A stretch of DNA of 64,000 nucleotides. Origin: DASZHA01 sp035938265. Its GTDB lineage: Bacteria; Chloroflexota; Dormibacteria; DASZGP01. A program made the position numbers and the translations under genes. The notes below the pieces were generated by a model that saw only the letters and a list, made by a program, of their open reading frames with translations, did not search any database and was not told the DNA's origin. The first letter of the stretch is position 1; each line of letters opens with the position of its first letter. Location: the NCBI GenBank assembly GCA_035938265.1, contig DASZHA010000081.1, positions 1 to 64,000 on the forward strand, read 5' to 3'. Positions 7,654-15,819 of the stretch are shown in pieces.

Positions 7654-9144
7654 GTGGCTGAGGAGCGCGAGCTCAAGCTCGAGGCGCCCCCGCACTTCGA
7701 CGCGCCCGATCTGAGCGGGGTCGAAGAGGGGATCTCGGCGGGCGACCCGGTCGAGAACCGGATCACCACCCACTACTGGGACACCCCCGACCTCCGCCTG
7801 GCTCGCTGGGGCACCAGCCTGCGCCATCGTTCCGGCGAGGGATGGACGGTGAAGCTGCCCCCGATGATGGGCCAGGGAGTGATGGTGCGCGAGGAGCAGG
7901 CCTTCACCGGTGTCCCGTCGCACCCGCCGGAGGGCGCCCTGGACCTGCTCCGGGCGTACGTCCGGACCGCCGAGCTGAAGCCGGTTGCCAGCCTGCGCAC
8001 CCGTCGGCGCGCGGTCAGCCTGGTCGACGCCGGCGGCGAGGCGCAGGTCGAGGTCGTCGACGACGAGGTATCGGTGCTCGACGGGCGCCGGATCGCGCTG
8101 CGCTTTCGCCAGGTCGAGGTCGAGGTCAAGTCGCCAACCGCCAACGGCCTGGTGGACAGCGTGGTGAGCCGTCTTCGCGAAGCCGGCGCCGGGCCAGTCG
8201 ACCCCGTGCCCAAGAACGTGCGCGCCATGGGCCCCCTCTCCCAGTCGCCCCCGGAAGTCCACGCCGCCGCGGTCGATCGCGACTCCAGCGCGGCGACCCT
8301 GCTGCAGGCAACGATCGCGTCGGCGGTGGCGCGGCTGATACGCAACGACCCGCTGATCCGGCTCGGCGGCGACTCCGAGAGCGTGCACCAGGGACGCGTC
8401 GCAACCCGACGGCTGCGCAGCGACCTGCGCACCTTCAAGCCGATGTTCGACCCCGAGTGGGCCGACAGCCTGCGCGACGAGCTCAGCTGGCTGGGCGAGC
8501 TCCTCGGCGATGTGCGCGACGCTGACATCCTCGCGGAGCGGCTGGCGGGTCAGCTACGGCAGATCGCCAGGGCGGGTGGCAACAGCCGGCGGCTTTCACG
8601 ACAGCTGTCGGCGCGGCGACGCGGCGCCCGGGTCCGACTGATGAGCGGCCTCCGCAGTGAGCGCTATGTATTGCTCCTGGAGCGGCTGGTGAAGGCGGCG
8701 CAGGCGCCGGCGCTGGCCGAGGGCGCGACCCAGCCCGCGATCGAGGCGATGCCGCCACTGGTGAAGCGCACCTGGGACAGGCTGGCGAGCGCGGTCAAGA
8801 AACTCGACAAGACGCCCGCCGACGAGCAGCTGCACGCCGTGCGCATCGCCGGCAAGCGAGTGCGCTACGCCAGCGAGGCGGTGGCGCCGGTGATCGGCAA
8901 GCCGGCCTCGCGCCTGGCCGCAGGGGTGACGGAGCTGCAGGACACCCTCGGCGACTACAACGACGCCGTGGTGACCAGCGCATGGCTGAGGGGGGCCGTG
9001 TCAGACATGGAGCCTTCGACGGCGTTCATCGCGGGTGCGCTCAGCGAGAAGGAGGAAGGCACCGCGCGAAAGTCGAAGGCCGCCTGGCCCGCCGTTTGGA
9101 AACGGCTGTCGCGTAAGAAGATGCACCAATGGATGGAGAGATGA
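7654..9144 (+). CDS. CYTH-CHAD domain protein (candidate polyphosphate-binding/triphosphatase)
   Basis: Residues 1-190 form a CYTH triphosphate-tunnel domain with the ExExK signature near the start (EERELKLE) and internal basic/acidic strands. Residues 215-496 form a CHAD helical domain with conserved histidines and basic residues (SVHQGRVATRRLRSDLR; LHAVRIAGKRVRYA). CHAD domains are known to bind polyphosphate and to target granules, and CYTH domains hydrolyse triphosphates or polyphosphate. The position right after ppk1 supports a role in granule handling. GTG 7654 is the first start in frame with the ExExK segment. The stop overlaps the next gene (ATGA). Confidence 0.9.
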   Translation: MAEERELKLEAPPHFDAPDLSGVEEGISAGDPVENRITTHYWDTPDLRLARWGTSLRHRSGEGWTVKLPPMMGQGVMVREEQAFTGVPSHPPEGALDLLRAYVRTAELKPVASLRTRRRAVSLVDAGGEAQVEVVDDEVSVLDGRRIALRFRQVEVEVKSPTANGLVDSVVSRLREAGAGPVDPVPKNVRAMGPLSQSPPEVHAAAVDRDSSAATLLQATIASAVARLIRNDPLIRLGGDSESVHQGRVATRRLRSDLRTFKPMFDPEWADSLRDELSWLGELLGDVRDADILAERLAGQLRQIARAGGNSRRLSRQLSARRRGARVRLMSGLRSERYVLLLERLVKAAQAPALAEGATQPAIEAMPPLVKRTWDRLASAVKKLDKTPADEQLHAVRIAGKRVRYASEAVAPVIGKPASRLAAGVTELQDTLGDYNDAVVTSAWLRGAVSDMEPSTAFIAGALSEKEEGTARKSKAAWPAVWKRLSRKKMHQWMER

Positions 9145-9605
9145 CTGAGCTGACGACTAACCACACATCCCTCATCGACAATGCGGTAGAGGAGGTGCTG
9201 GCCGACCGCGACGTCGTGCGCGCCGCCGGCGGCGTGGTCTACCGCACTGACGGCAAGTCCGGCGGTCTCGAGGTGGTGCTCATCCATCGCCCGGCATACG
9301 ACGACTGGTCGCTGCCCAAAGGCAAGCTCAAGGATGGCGAGACGTTGGAGGCGGCGGCGCTGCGCGAGGTCCAGGAGGAAACCGGGATGCGCTGCCTGAT
9401 CGCGCGGTCGCTGGGGACGCTTGACTACGTCGACCGTCGCGGGCGCGAAAAAGTGGTCTGGTACTGGCTGATGCGCGCCATCGGCGGCACATTCAAGCCC
9501 ATCCCCGAGGTCGACCGCATGAAGTGGATGGATTTCGATAGCGCGCTCAAGAAGCTGTCGTACGACCACGACCACGACCTCCTGCTTCGCTCCGGCCTGC
9601 AGTAG
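9141..9605 (+). CDS. Nudix hydrolase
   Basis: The Nudix box (residues about 59-81) is intact: GKLKDGETLEAAALREVQEETGM fits GX5EX7REUXEEXGU. The protein has about 154 residues and a single domain, lacking the C-terminal phosphatase domain of mycobacterial MutT1. The family cleaves nucleoside diphosphates linked to another moiety; a diadenosine-polyphosphate or (d)NTP substrate is plausible next to ppk1 but cannot be read from sequence. ATG 9141 overlaps the CYTH-CHAD stop; ATG 9129 is an alternative in-frame start. A GC stem follows its stop. Confidence 0.9.
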   Translation: MTELTTNHTSLIDNAVEEVLADRDVVRAAGGVVYRTDGKSGGLEVVLIHRPAYDDWSLPKGKLKDGETLEAAALREVQEETGMRCLIARSLGTLDYVDRRGREKVVWYWLMRAIGGTFKPIPEVDRMKWMDFDSALKKLSYDHDHDLLLRSGLQ

Positions 9606-9612
9606 GTAGCCA

Positions 9613-9639
9613 AAGGGCCCCGCCGGCGGCGAGGCCCTT
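9613..9639. terminator. Stem-loop between convergent genes
   Basis: AAGGGCC at 9613-9619 pairs with GGCCCTT at 9633-9639 around a GC-rich loop that can itself pair (GCCGGCGGC). It lies between the Nudix stop and the stop of the convergent histone-like gene, so it could serve both directions. There is no clear U-run. Confidence 0.5.
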
Positions 9640-9664
9640 CCTGCAACCCTAGTGGCCGCTGAAC

Positions 9665-10210
9665 TCAGGCGGTTGCCGCACGCACCTGCTTGGTCAGCTT
9701 CTTGGCCTGCTTCTTGACCTTTCCCCTAGCCTTCTTGACGTTGCTCTGAAGGGTCTTGTCGACGTTCTTGAGAGCCCGCTCCAGCTCGGTGACGCGTTTC
9801 TGCAACGCGGCGACCTGGACCGCCGGCGCTCCGGCGGCGCTGCTGCGCGCGCGTGTGGTTGTCTTCTTCGCGGCGCGCGCGGTGGTCCGACGGGCGCGAG
9901 TCGCGGTTGCGGCCGCGGTGGAACGCGCGGCGGCGGCGCGACGCGACGTCGAACGCTTGGCCGCGGTGGTCTTGCGCGCTGCCGTGGTCTTCGCCGCGGT
10001 GGTCTTGCGTGCTGCGGTGGTCCTGGCCGCTGATGTCCTGCGCGCCGCCGTTGTCTTGCGCGCGGCAGGTTTGCGAGCTGTGCTGCGGCGCGCGGTTGTA
10101 CGACGCGACGGGGACGCCGCCGCGCTGGTGCTGCGAGCAGTTGACGGCTTGCGCGCTGTGGTGCGACGTCGCGCTGCGGACGTGCGAGCCGGCCTCTTGG
10201 CTTTAGACAT
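9665..10210 (-). CDS. Histone H1-like basic repeat protein with C-terminal coiled coil
   Basis: The 181-residue protein starts at ATG 10210, fixed by a strong AAGGAGG Shine-Dalgarno just upstream (10214-10221). Residues 1-125 consist almost only of Ala, Arg, Lys, Thr and Ser in short tandem units such as RKTTAA, resembling eukaryotic histone H1 tails and bacterial AlgP/Hc1-like proteins. Residues 128-181 switch to a charged heptad-like helix (VAALQKRVTELERALKNVDK) ending in a Lys-rich tail. It probably binds DNA or another polyanion and multimerises through the coil. It converges on the ppk1-CHAD-Nudix genes; AlgP-type proteins are known to associate with polyphosphate, so polyphosphate is a possible ligand (inference). 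Confidence 0.85.
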   Translation of the reverse strand: MSKAKRPARTSAARRRTTARKPSTARSTSAAASPSRRTTARRSTARKPAARKTTAARRTSAARTTAARKTTAAKTTAARKTTAAKRSTSRRAAAARSTAAATATRARRTTARAAKKTTTRARSSAAGAPAVQVAALQKRVTELERALKNVDKTLQSNVKKARGKVKKQAKKLTKQVRAATA

Positions 10211-10344
10211 GCTGCCTCCTTCAGGTGTACGTGCGCGCACAAGGCGCGGGTGTCACGCGGCACATTATGGATTGCGCGGCGTGCGGCTTGCACGTGGTGT
10301 GATTCACGCACGACGCGCTGCGCGCCCCGTGCCCGGACCGGGTG

Positions 10345-11322
10345 CTAGCGCCTGTCGGTGGCGATGATGGCGGCGCCCACAGCGCCGGCAAGGTCACCGA
10401 GCTTCGACTGCACCAGGCGCGGGGGGTCATCACGACGGAGCAGGTGCGGCTTCATCGCCTTGGCGATTCGGTCGATGAACGGCTGGCCCAACCGATCACC
10501 CAGTCCACCGCCGATGACGAAGGCCTCGAGGTCAAGAAGGTTCTGCACCGACGCCAGGCCGACCCCCAGCGCCAAGACGGCATCGTCGATCAGCTGAACG
10601 GCGACCTTGTCGTGAACCGCTAGTGCGTCGGAGATGATGCCGCTGGCCAGGTGGTCGCGGCCCTTGCGCTTCATCAGGTCGAAGAGGACCGTCTTCTTCT
10701 TACCCTTCTTGACCCAGCGCAGGGCGGTGCGCTCCATCGACAGCCGCCCGGCGTACGCCTCGATGCAACCACGGTTGCCGCAGCCGCAGCGCCGGCCACC
10801 GTCCTTGACGACGACATGCCCAATCTCGCCGGCCGCGCCGCGGCCATGCCGCAGCTTGCCGTCGATGACCAGGCCACCCCCGACGCCGCTGCCCACGAAA
10901 ACGCCGGCGAAGTTCTGAAAGGGCTTGCCGGAGCCCGCGCGTTGCTCCCCGACGACAGCGGCGCGGACGTCGTTGTCGATCCGCACTGCCGCGCCATTGA
11001 ACATCTTCGAAACCCCGGTTCCCAGGGCGTAGCCCTCGAAGGCCGGCAGGTTCACCGCGCGGATCACGGTACCCTGCGGGCCGTGCACGGTGCCGGGGAA
11101 GCCGATGCCAATGCCGACAACGTCCTTCAGCGACACCTGGGCCTCTTCAGCGGCCGCCACCAGGGTGACGCGGATGGCTTCGACGACGTCCTCCGCGCTC
11201 CCCGGAGGGGTGAGGCCGCGGCCCTGGCCGATCACTTTGCCTGAGCGGAAGAGCACGGTCTGGATCTTGGTGCCGCCGAGGTCCACGCCCGCGACGATGA
11301 TTGGGGTCGCTGCCATCGCCAT
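10345..11322 (-). CDS. ROK-family sugar kinase, glucokinase-like
   Basis: The 325-residue protein has the N-terminal phosphate-binding loop GVDLGGTKIQTVLF, the sugar-site segment AAGEIGHVVV and the ROK zinc cluster CGCGNRGCIE. It lacks an N-terminal helix-turn-helix, so it is an enzyme rather than a NagC/XylR-type repressor. ROK members include ATP- and polyphosphate-dependent glucokinases; the nearby ppk1 makes polyphosphate use worth testing but gives no proof. ATG 11322 is used, with ATG 11316 also possible. It is divergent from the regulator at 11438. Confidence 0.9.
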   Translation of the reverse strand: MAMAATPIIVAGVDLGGTKIQTVLFRSGKVIGQGRGLTPPGSAEDVVEAIRVTLVAAAEEAQVSLKDVVGIGIGFPGTVHGPQGTVIRAVNLPAFEGYALGTGVSKMFNGAAVRIDNDVRAAVVGEQRAGSGKPFQNFAGVFVGSGVGGGLVIDGKLRHGRGAAGEIGHVVVKDGGRRCGCGNRGCIEAYAGRLSMERTALRWVKKGKKKTVLFDLMKRKGRDHLASGIISDALAVHDKVAVQLIDDAVLALGVGLASVQNLLDLEAFVIGGGLGDRLGQPFIDRIAKAMKPHLLRRDDPPRLVQSKLGDLAGAVGAAIIATDRR

Positions 11323-11360
11323 AGGATAACCGCGGCCATTTTCGCGCCAAAACTACATTT

Positions 11361-11400
11361 CCCAGCAGATTCTGAGGAAACCCTGGTAAAGGTCTGAGCG
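11361..11400 (+). promoter_or_regulatory. Tandem 11-bp repeat operator upstream of response regulator gene (site A)
   Basis: Four successive 11-bp-phased units are read: CCCAGCAGATT (11361), CTGAGGAAACC (11372), CTGGTAAAGGT (11383) and CTGAGCG (11394, partial). Closely related arrays occur at 12143, 18527 and 20741. The block ends 37 bp before the GTG of the regulator gene. Phasing of 11 bp is typical of OmpR-family dimers binding head to tail, so autoregulation is likely. Confidence 0.65.
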
Positions 11401-11437
11401 TGGACCGTAAGGCTGGTCTCATGAGATTCCCAGCGCC

Positions 11438-12118
11438 GTGCAGTTGACCAGCCGGATCCTGGTCGTCGACGACGACGAGCACATCGCCGCGTCGGTCCGC
11501 CGCGCGCTCGTGTACGAGGGCTACGAGGTGGAGACGTCGGCGGACGGCCGCACCGCGCTTCACACCATCGCCTCGATGACGCCTGACCTGGTCATTCTCG
11601 ACGTCATGCTCCCGGGCATCGACGGCATCGAGACCTGCCGTCGAATCCGCAGCGAGGGCAACGTGCCGGTTCTCATGCTGACGGCGCGAGACGCCACCGA
11701 GGCGCGCGTGGCGGGGCTCGACAACGGCGCTGACGACTACCTGGTCAAGCCCTTTGACTATGCTGAGCTGCTGGCACGGGTGCGTGCCCTGCTGCGCCGG
11801 CGGGGAGCGAGCTCGTCATCGGTGCTCAGCTTTGCCGACATCACCGTCGACCTTGCCACGCGCACCGTGAGCCGTGGCGACAGGATGATCGACCCCACCC
11901 CGCGCGAGTACGAGCTGCTCCTCTACTTCCTGCGCAACCCGCGCCAGGTACTCACCCGTGGGCAGATCCTCGACGCCGTGTGGGGATACGACTTCGGCGG
12001 CTCCAACAACTCCGTCGACGTCTACGTCGGTTACCTGCGCCGGAAGCTGGAGACCGCCGGCCTCAGCCGCCTCATCCAGACGATCTACGGCGTCGGCTAC
12101 TCCCTGCGCGACGAGTAG
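11438..12118 (+). CDS. OmpR-family response regulator (orphan)
   Basis: The receiver domain carries D11-D12, phosphoacceptor D55 (VILDVMLPG), a switch Thr in MLTARD and Lys in LVKPF. The winged helix covers about residues 130-226 (PTPREYELLLYFL; NSVDVYVGYLRRKL). The protein resembles MprA/TrcR-type actinobacterial regulators. No histidine kinase gene is adjacent: upstream is the divergent ROK gene and downstream a small secreted protein. The start is GTG 11438 in the sequence ccGTGcag. Tandem repeats in front of it and in front of the next gene suggest that it regulates itself and that neighbour. The kinase encoded at 19274 is a candidate partner because its operon carries the same repeats. 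Confidence 0.92.
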   Translation: MQLTSRILVVDDDEHIAASVRRALVYEGYEVETSADGRTALHTIASMTPDLVILDVMLPGIDGIETCRRIRSEGNVPVLMLTARDATEARVAGLDNGADDYLVKPFDYAELLARVRALLRRRGASSSSVLSFADITVDLATRTVSRGDRMIDPTPREYELLLYFLRNPRQVLTRGQILDAVWGYDFGGSNNSVDVYVGYLRRKLETAGLSRLIQTIYGVGYSLRDE

Positions 12119-12142
12119 CTCTCACAACGTTCTTATCGGACT

Positions 12143-12164
12143 CCGAGGAACGTCTGAGCAAAAC
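12143..12164 (+). promoter_or_regulatory. Tandem 11-bp repeat operator upstream of small secreted protein gene (site D)
   Basis: Two 11-bp units, CCGAGGAACGT (12143-12153) and CTGAGCAAAAC (12154-12164), directly abut. The second differs from unit two of the site at 20741 by no bases. The block lies 25 bp after the regulator stop and about 80 bp before GTG 12243, implying a separate promoter for the small gene. Confidence 0.65.
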
Positions 12165-12242
12165 CGGCGATTGGTCACAGCATCAAACGCAAAGCTGAGG
12201 ACAACCCAACAACAGCCACTCACAACCAAAAGGAGAAGTGAA

Positions 12243-12512
12243 GTGACCAAGACACGCAACATCATCACCGCCGCCGGTATCGCGGCATCACTGCTCACCG
12301 GCGGAGTCGTCGGCGCCGTTGTCCTCGGACCGCTGACCGCCAGCGCGGCCACCGCCAGCCCGACACCGGCGGCAACAACGTCTCCAGGCACCGGCTCGAG
12401 CACCGCCCCAAGCGGCACGTTCAAGTCCAACGAGGACCCCACCCACGAGCAGGGTGAGAGCGCAGCCCGCGAGGCCCAGGAAAACGCCGGCCAGATGCCG
12501 ACCGTTCCCTGA
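12243..12512 (+). CDS. Small secreted protein of unknown function
   Basis: GTG 12243 follows an AAAAGGAGAAGTGAA ribosome-binding region. The 89-residue product has a signal peptide or single membrane segment (residues 6-35, rich in Ala, Gly, Leu and Val, ending TASAAT), an Ala/Thr/Pro/Ser linker, and an acidic polar tail with FKSNEDPTHEQGES and AAREAQENAG. Similar small proteins are seen beside OmpR-type systems of Actinobacteria, but no function is established. It is followed by two hairpins, the second a good terminator. Secretion and control by the upstream regulator are inferred from the tandem repeats. Confidence 0.8.
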   Translation: MTKTRNIITAAGIAASLLTGGVVGAVVLGPLTASAATASPTPAATTSPGTGSSTAPSGTFKSNEDPTHEQGESAAREAQENAGQMPTVP

Positions 12513-12531
12513 TCGGCGCTGAGCACATCAA

Positions 12532-12551
12532 CGCCCTGACCTGACAGGGCG
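12532..12551 (+). terminator. Perfect 7-bp stem-loop after small secreted protein gene
   Basis: CGCCCTG (12532-12538) pairs with CAGGGCG (12545-12551) across a six-base loop. It has no U-run and precedes a stronger terminator. Confidence 0.5.
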
Positions 12552-12558
12552 GGATACC

Positions 12559-12594
12559 AGAGGAGGCCGGCATCACCGGCCTCCTCTTCTTTTG
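12559..12594 (+). terminator. Rho-independent terminator
   Basis: AGAGGAGGCCGG (12559-12570) pairs perfectly with CCGGCCTCCTCT (12576-12587) over a five-base loop, followed by TCTTTTG. This is the clearest intrinsic terminator in the window and ends the small secreted gene. The minus-strand gene next door stops at 12624. Confidence 0.85.
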
Positions 12595-12623
12595 CGCGCC
12601 GCGGTCAGCGGGCCGGTCGGCGT

Positions 12624-14132
12624 CTACGGGCCAGGCGCCCGCGACCGCCGGAGCCAGAACACGAGGATGACGAGGGCAAGCAGAGCGAGGACCGCGATGC
12701 CCCCCAGCACGGGCAGCACCAGCGCGGCAGGCAGGCGGGCCAGAGCACCCGGGGACGGCGACACCACCGGCGATGAGGGGCCGCCACCGGGAGCGGCTGT
12801 CGCGGACGGGGAGGGTCCGACGGCGCCAGCGGTGATGTTGCTGTTGCCCTCGAGGAAGGCAGCTCCCGCAACCTCGTCCTCGTGGGCCCCGTGGTATCGC
12901 AGCAGCAGGAGCCCCTGGTTGATATCGGCGACGTAGATGATCCCCCCGCTGATGACGGGGTAGCTCCAGGTCATGGTGTCGGTGGTTCCCAGCTCGAGAT
13001 CGCGAAGCTTCGGCGTGGTGCCCGTGGGCCGGAGCTCGGCGAGGCGCACGGGCTGAGCGGGGTCATCGAGACCGAAGACCTGCAGCCCGGCGCTGTACCA
13101 GGAGATCAGGGCCAGGTGCGCGGTGACGGTGGGGTTGTGGCTGGTCCAGGTTCCCGACGGCGCCCCGGCGCAGGTCGAGGGTGTGTTCTCCGGCACCGCC
13201 AGGGTGCCGACGGTGCGAGGACGAGCCGGGGTCGAGAGGTCAACAAGATGCCCCGTCCCAAATGGACACCCCTGGTTCGGGTATCGCTCGTCTGTCGTCA
13301 CCACCATCGTCCGCCCGGGCACCGGCACGGCGCTGTGGACATCGCCGGGCGCGGTCTTGAACACGGCGTCCGGAGCGGTGAGCGGGCGCAGGGTCGGCGC
13401 GGGCTTGCCGGCGGCGAAGTCGGCAACGTCAGCTACCACCAGCCCGCCTGTCCACAGGGAGACAAAAGCCGTGCCGCCATCGGCGGCTACATCGATGGAG
13501 TGGAGTGGAGCGTGGCCGTAGGCCGACGGCACGGTCCAGCCGCCGAGCCGCGTCGGGTGCGTCGGGTCGGTGACCTCGATGACGTCGAGGCCGTCGCCTG
13601 AGGCCCCGAACATCGACACGTAAAGCAGGACGCGGGAGGCGCGCCCCGGGTCCTGCCACAGATAGAACTCATGCGGCGACCGCGATCCGAAGTCGACGCT
13701 GCCCACCTGCGCCGGCTGCCGGCAATCGCCGGACCAGCGATAAATGTCGAGGCGGTTGGGGCCACCGTTGATGGAATAGAAAAGGACGATCAGCTCGTGG
13801 GACGCGGGGATGGCTCTGAGCTCGCGCGGCGTGCTGCCCGGGTGGCGAGGAAGCTCCCCAGCGACCTGCGGCGACGCCGGGTTGGCCACGTCCACCACCA
13901 GCGGGGCGGCGTCCGAGCGGCTGCCGACGTAGGCGCAGCTCCCCGCGACCGCCACGGCGGCGTTCATGCCGCGGCTGTCGAGTGGGCTTTTGCCCACCAC
14001 CTCCAGGCTCGCCGTCGCCGCCGCGGCCGGCGTGAGGGCCGGTGGTGTCAGCGTCGGCAAGACAGCGACCAGCGCCGCCGTCAGCCAGCCGGCTCTGAGG
14101 GCGAGGCGTGTTGTGCGGCTCATTGGGGACAT
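12624..14132 (-). CDS. Secreted, membrane-anchored LVIVD/beta-propeller repeat protein
   Basis: About 502 residues. The N-terminal signal peptide (about residues 7-35) ends AAAATA; a hydrophobic helix near the C terminus (VLPVLGGIAVLALLALVILV) followed by RRSR acts as an anchor. The body contains recurring LVIVD-type blades such as PLVVDVANPASPQVAGELP, DVIEVTDPTHPTRLGGW, LVDLSTPARPRTVGTL and QVFGLDDPAQPVRLAEL. Such repeats form cell-surface beta propellers of unknown ligand. ATG 14132 is chosen because GGAG lies 8 bases upstream; ATG 14123 is also possible. No enzyme motif was recognised. It is divergent from the WS/DGAT gene. Confidence 0.82.
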   Translation of the reverse strand: MSPMSRTTRLALRAGWLTAALVAVLPTLTPPALTPAAAATASLEVVGKSPLDSRGMNAAVAVAGSCAYVGSRSDAAPLVVDVANPASPQVAGELPRHPGSTPRELRAIPASHELIVLFYSINGGPNRLDIYRWSGDCRQPAQVGSVDFGSRSPHEFYLWQDPGRASRVLLYVSMFGASGDGLDVIEVTDPTHPTRLGGWTVPSAYGHAPLHSIDVAADGGTAFVSLWTGGLVVADVADFAAGKPAPTLRPLTAPDAVFKTAPGDVHSAVPVPGRTMVVTTDERYPNQGCPFGTGHLVDLSTPARPRTVGTLAVPENTPSTCAGAPSGTWTSHNPTVTAHLALISWYSAGLQVFGLDDPAQPVRLAELRPTGTTPKLRDLELGTTDTMTWSYPVISGGIIYVADINQGLLLLRYHGAHEDEVAGAAFLEGNSNITAGAVGPSPSATAAPGGGPSSPVVSPSPGALARLPAALVLPVLGGIAVLALLALVILVFWLRRSRAPGP

Positions 14133-14184
14133 TCTCATGTCTCCAGCTGAGAGGTCATAATTCACGTCTCCGGAGGACGACGTA

Positions 14185-15792
14185 GTGCGACAGCTGACCA
14201 GCCTTGATGCCCAGTTCCTGGCGATGGAGGACGCGCGGCAGTACGGCCACGTGTCGGGCATCGCCATCCTCGACCCTGCCACCGCGCCCGGAGGCAAGCT
14301 CGACCTCCTCGACGTCCAGAACCTGATCCTGGAGCGGCTGCCGCTGCTTCCCCCTTTCACCTGGCGGCTGGTGGAGGTCCCCTTTGGCCTCGACTATCCC
14401 TACTGGATCGACGATCCCGACTTCGACATCGACTTCCATGTGCGCGAGCTGGCGCTGCCGCAACCCGGGACTGACGCCAAGCTGACAGACCAGGTGGCGC
14501 GCATCTTCGCCCGGCCCCTGGACCGCACCCGGCCGCTCTGGGAGCTCTACCTGATCCACGGGCTGGAGCGCGGCAGGGTCGCGCTGCTGACCAAGATCCA
14601 CCACTCGGTGGTCGACGGCATGTCCGGTGCCGAGATCCTGGGCGTGCTTCTCGACCTCTCGCCGGAGGGCCGCGAGGCCCCGGAGCCCGTGGCCGCGAGC
14701 GAGGAAGAGGTGCCGGGCCAACTGGAGATGCTGGTGCGCGGGGTGCTCGGCCTGCCCAAGTACCCGCTGCGAGTGCTCGAGTCTTTGCCGGGCGCGCTGC
14801 CCAACATCGAAGAGGTCGGTATCTACGACGCCATCCCGGGGGCTCGTGAGCTGGCCCGGGCCACGCGCGGCATCCAGCACCGGTTGGGGTTTGGCGGCGA
14901 CGTCCAGGAGCGCAAACAGGCGGTGCCGCCGAGGACATCCTTCAACGGCCGCGTCTCCGCCCACCGGCGCCTGGCCATCGGCAAGCTGCCGCTCGACGCC
15001 GTGAAGGCGGTCAAGAACTCGCAGGGCACCACCGTCAACGACGTCGTGGTCTCGATCTGCGCCGGCGCCGTGCGACGATGGCTTATCGCCCACGACGAGC
15101 TGCCGCGCAAGCCGCTGGTGGCGCAGATCCCGGTCTCGGTGCGCACCCTCGAGCAGGCGGGCACATTCGGCAACAAGATCCAGTTGATGAGCGCGCCGGT
15201 CTTCACCAACGAAGCCGACCCGGTGAAGCGCCTGCAGAAGACACACGAGGCGATGGGCGACATGAAGGAGCGCAACAAGGCGCTCCCGGCGGCGCTGCTC
15301 CAGGACGCGACCAACTTCATTCCCCCCGCGGTGTTCTCGCGCGCGGCGCGACTGACTTTCGCCCTCAGCAGCAACGCCCGGCCGACATGGAACTTCGTCA
15401 TCTCCAATGTGCCCGGGCCGCAGTTCCCGCTGTACTGCGTCGGCGCCAGGCTGGAAGAGATCTACCCCGTCTCGGTGGTCACCGATGGGATGGGGCTCAA
15501 CATCACGGTGATGAGCTATACGGGGCAGCTGTACTTCGGCATCGTGGCCGACCGCGAGATGGTGCCCGACGTCTGGTCGCTGATCGGCTTCCTCGAGAAG
15601 GAGCTGGCCGCGCTCCTGCCGGAGGCATCGAAGCCCGCGCGCGCGACCGTGCCGGCGACCAATGGCGCCGCGCGCAACGGCGCGCGCAGGCGCCGGACGG
15701 CCCGGGCCTCGGCGAAGTCGAGCCGGCCGAAGGCCAAAGCCGGGAGCTCAGCCCGCAGGCCGCGCAAGCCCGCCACCTCGGGCACCGCATAG
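14185..15792 (+). CDS. Wax ester synthase/diacylglycerol acyltransferase (WS/DGAT) with basic C-terminal tail
   Basis: The acyltransferase active-site motif HHxxxDG is intact as HHSVVDG (residues 139-145), and the family start LTSLDAQFLAMED is present. The C-terminal domain contains the usual NFVISNVPGPQFPLY segment. It esterifies diacylglycerol or fatty alcohol with acyl-CoA for storage lipid and acts at the membrane/lipid-droplet surface. The last ~45 residues are unusual: almost only Arg, Lys, Ala, Ser and Pro (RRRRTARASAKSSRPKAKAG), beyond the normal family end. GTG 14185 is the start. The acyl-CoA ligase gene at 29970 could supply substrate. Confidence 0.92.
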   Translation: MRQLTSLDAQFLAMEDARQYGHVSGIAILDPATAPGGKLDLLDVQNLILERLPLLPPFTWRLVEVPFGLDYPYWIDDPDFDIDFHVRELALPQPGTDAKLTDQVARIFARPLDRTRPLWELYLIHGLERGRVALLTKIHHSVVDGMSGAEILGVLLDLSPEGREAPEPVAASEEEVPGQLEMLVRGVLGLPKYPLRVLESLPGALPNIEEVGIYDAIPGARELARATRGIQHRLGFGGDVQERKQAVPPRTSFNGRVSAHRRLAIGKLPLDAVKAVKNSQGTTVNDVVVSICAGAVRRWLIAHDELPRKPLVAQIPVSVRTLEQAGTFGNKIQLMSAPVFTNEADPVKRLQKTHEAMGDMKERNKALPAALLQDATNFIPPAVFSRAARLTFALSSNARPTWNFVISNVPGPQFPLYCVGARLEEIYPVSVVTDGMGLNITVMSYTGQLYFGIVADREMVPDVWSLIGFLEKELAALLPEASKPARATVPATNGAARNGARRRRTARASAKSSRPKAKAGSSARRPRKPATSGTA

Positions 15793-15819
15793 CCAACTCT
15801 TAGAGTGGCCTAGTAGCGC

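Noticed and set aside
5437..8388. 983-codon minus-strand open frame opposite ppk1 and the CYTH-CHAD gene
   Set aside because: Composition is the mirror of GC-rich codons (Asp, His, Gly, Arg, Val repeats) with no domain, while the plus strand holds two fully motif-supported genes.
9665..10210. The repetitive DNA of the histone-like gene as a CRISPR-like or minisatellite array
   Set aside because: Repeats are codon-level, irregular in length and lack spacers; a strong Shine-Dalgarno and open frame explain them.
15789..15808. GCCAACTCT/AGAGTGGC stem after the WS/DGAT stop
   Set aside because: The stem has a bulge, weak pairing and no U-run, so a terminator call is not supported.
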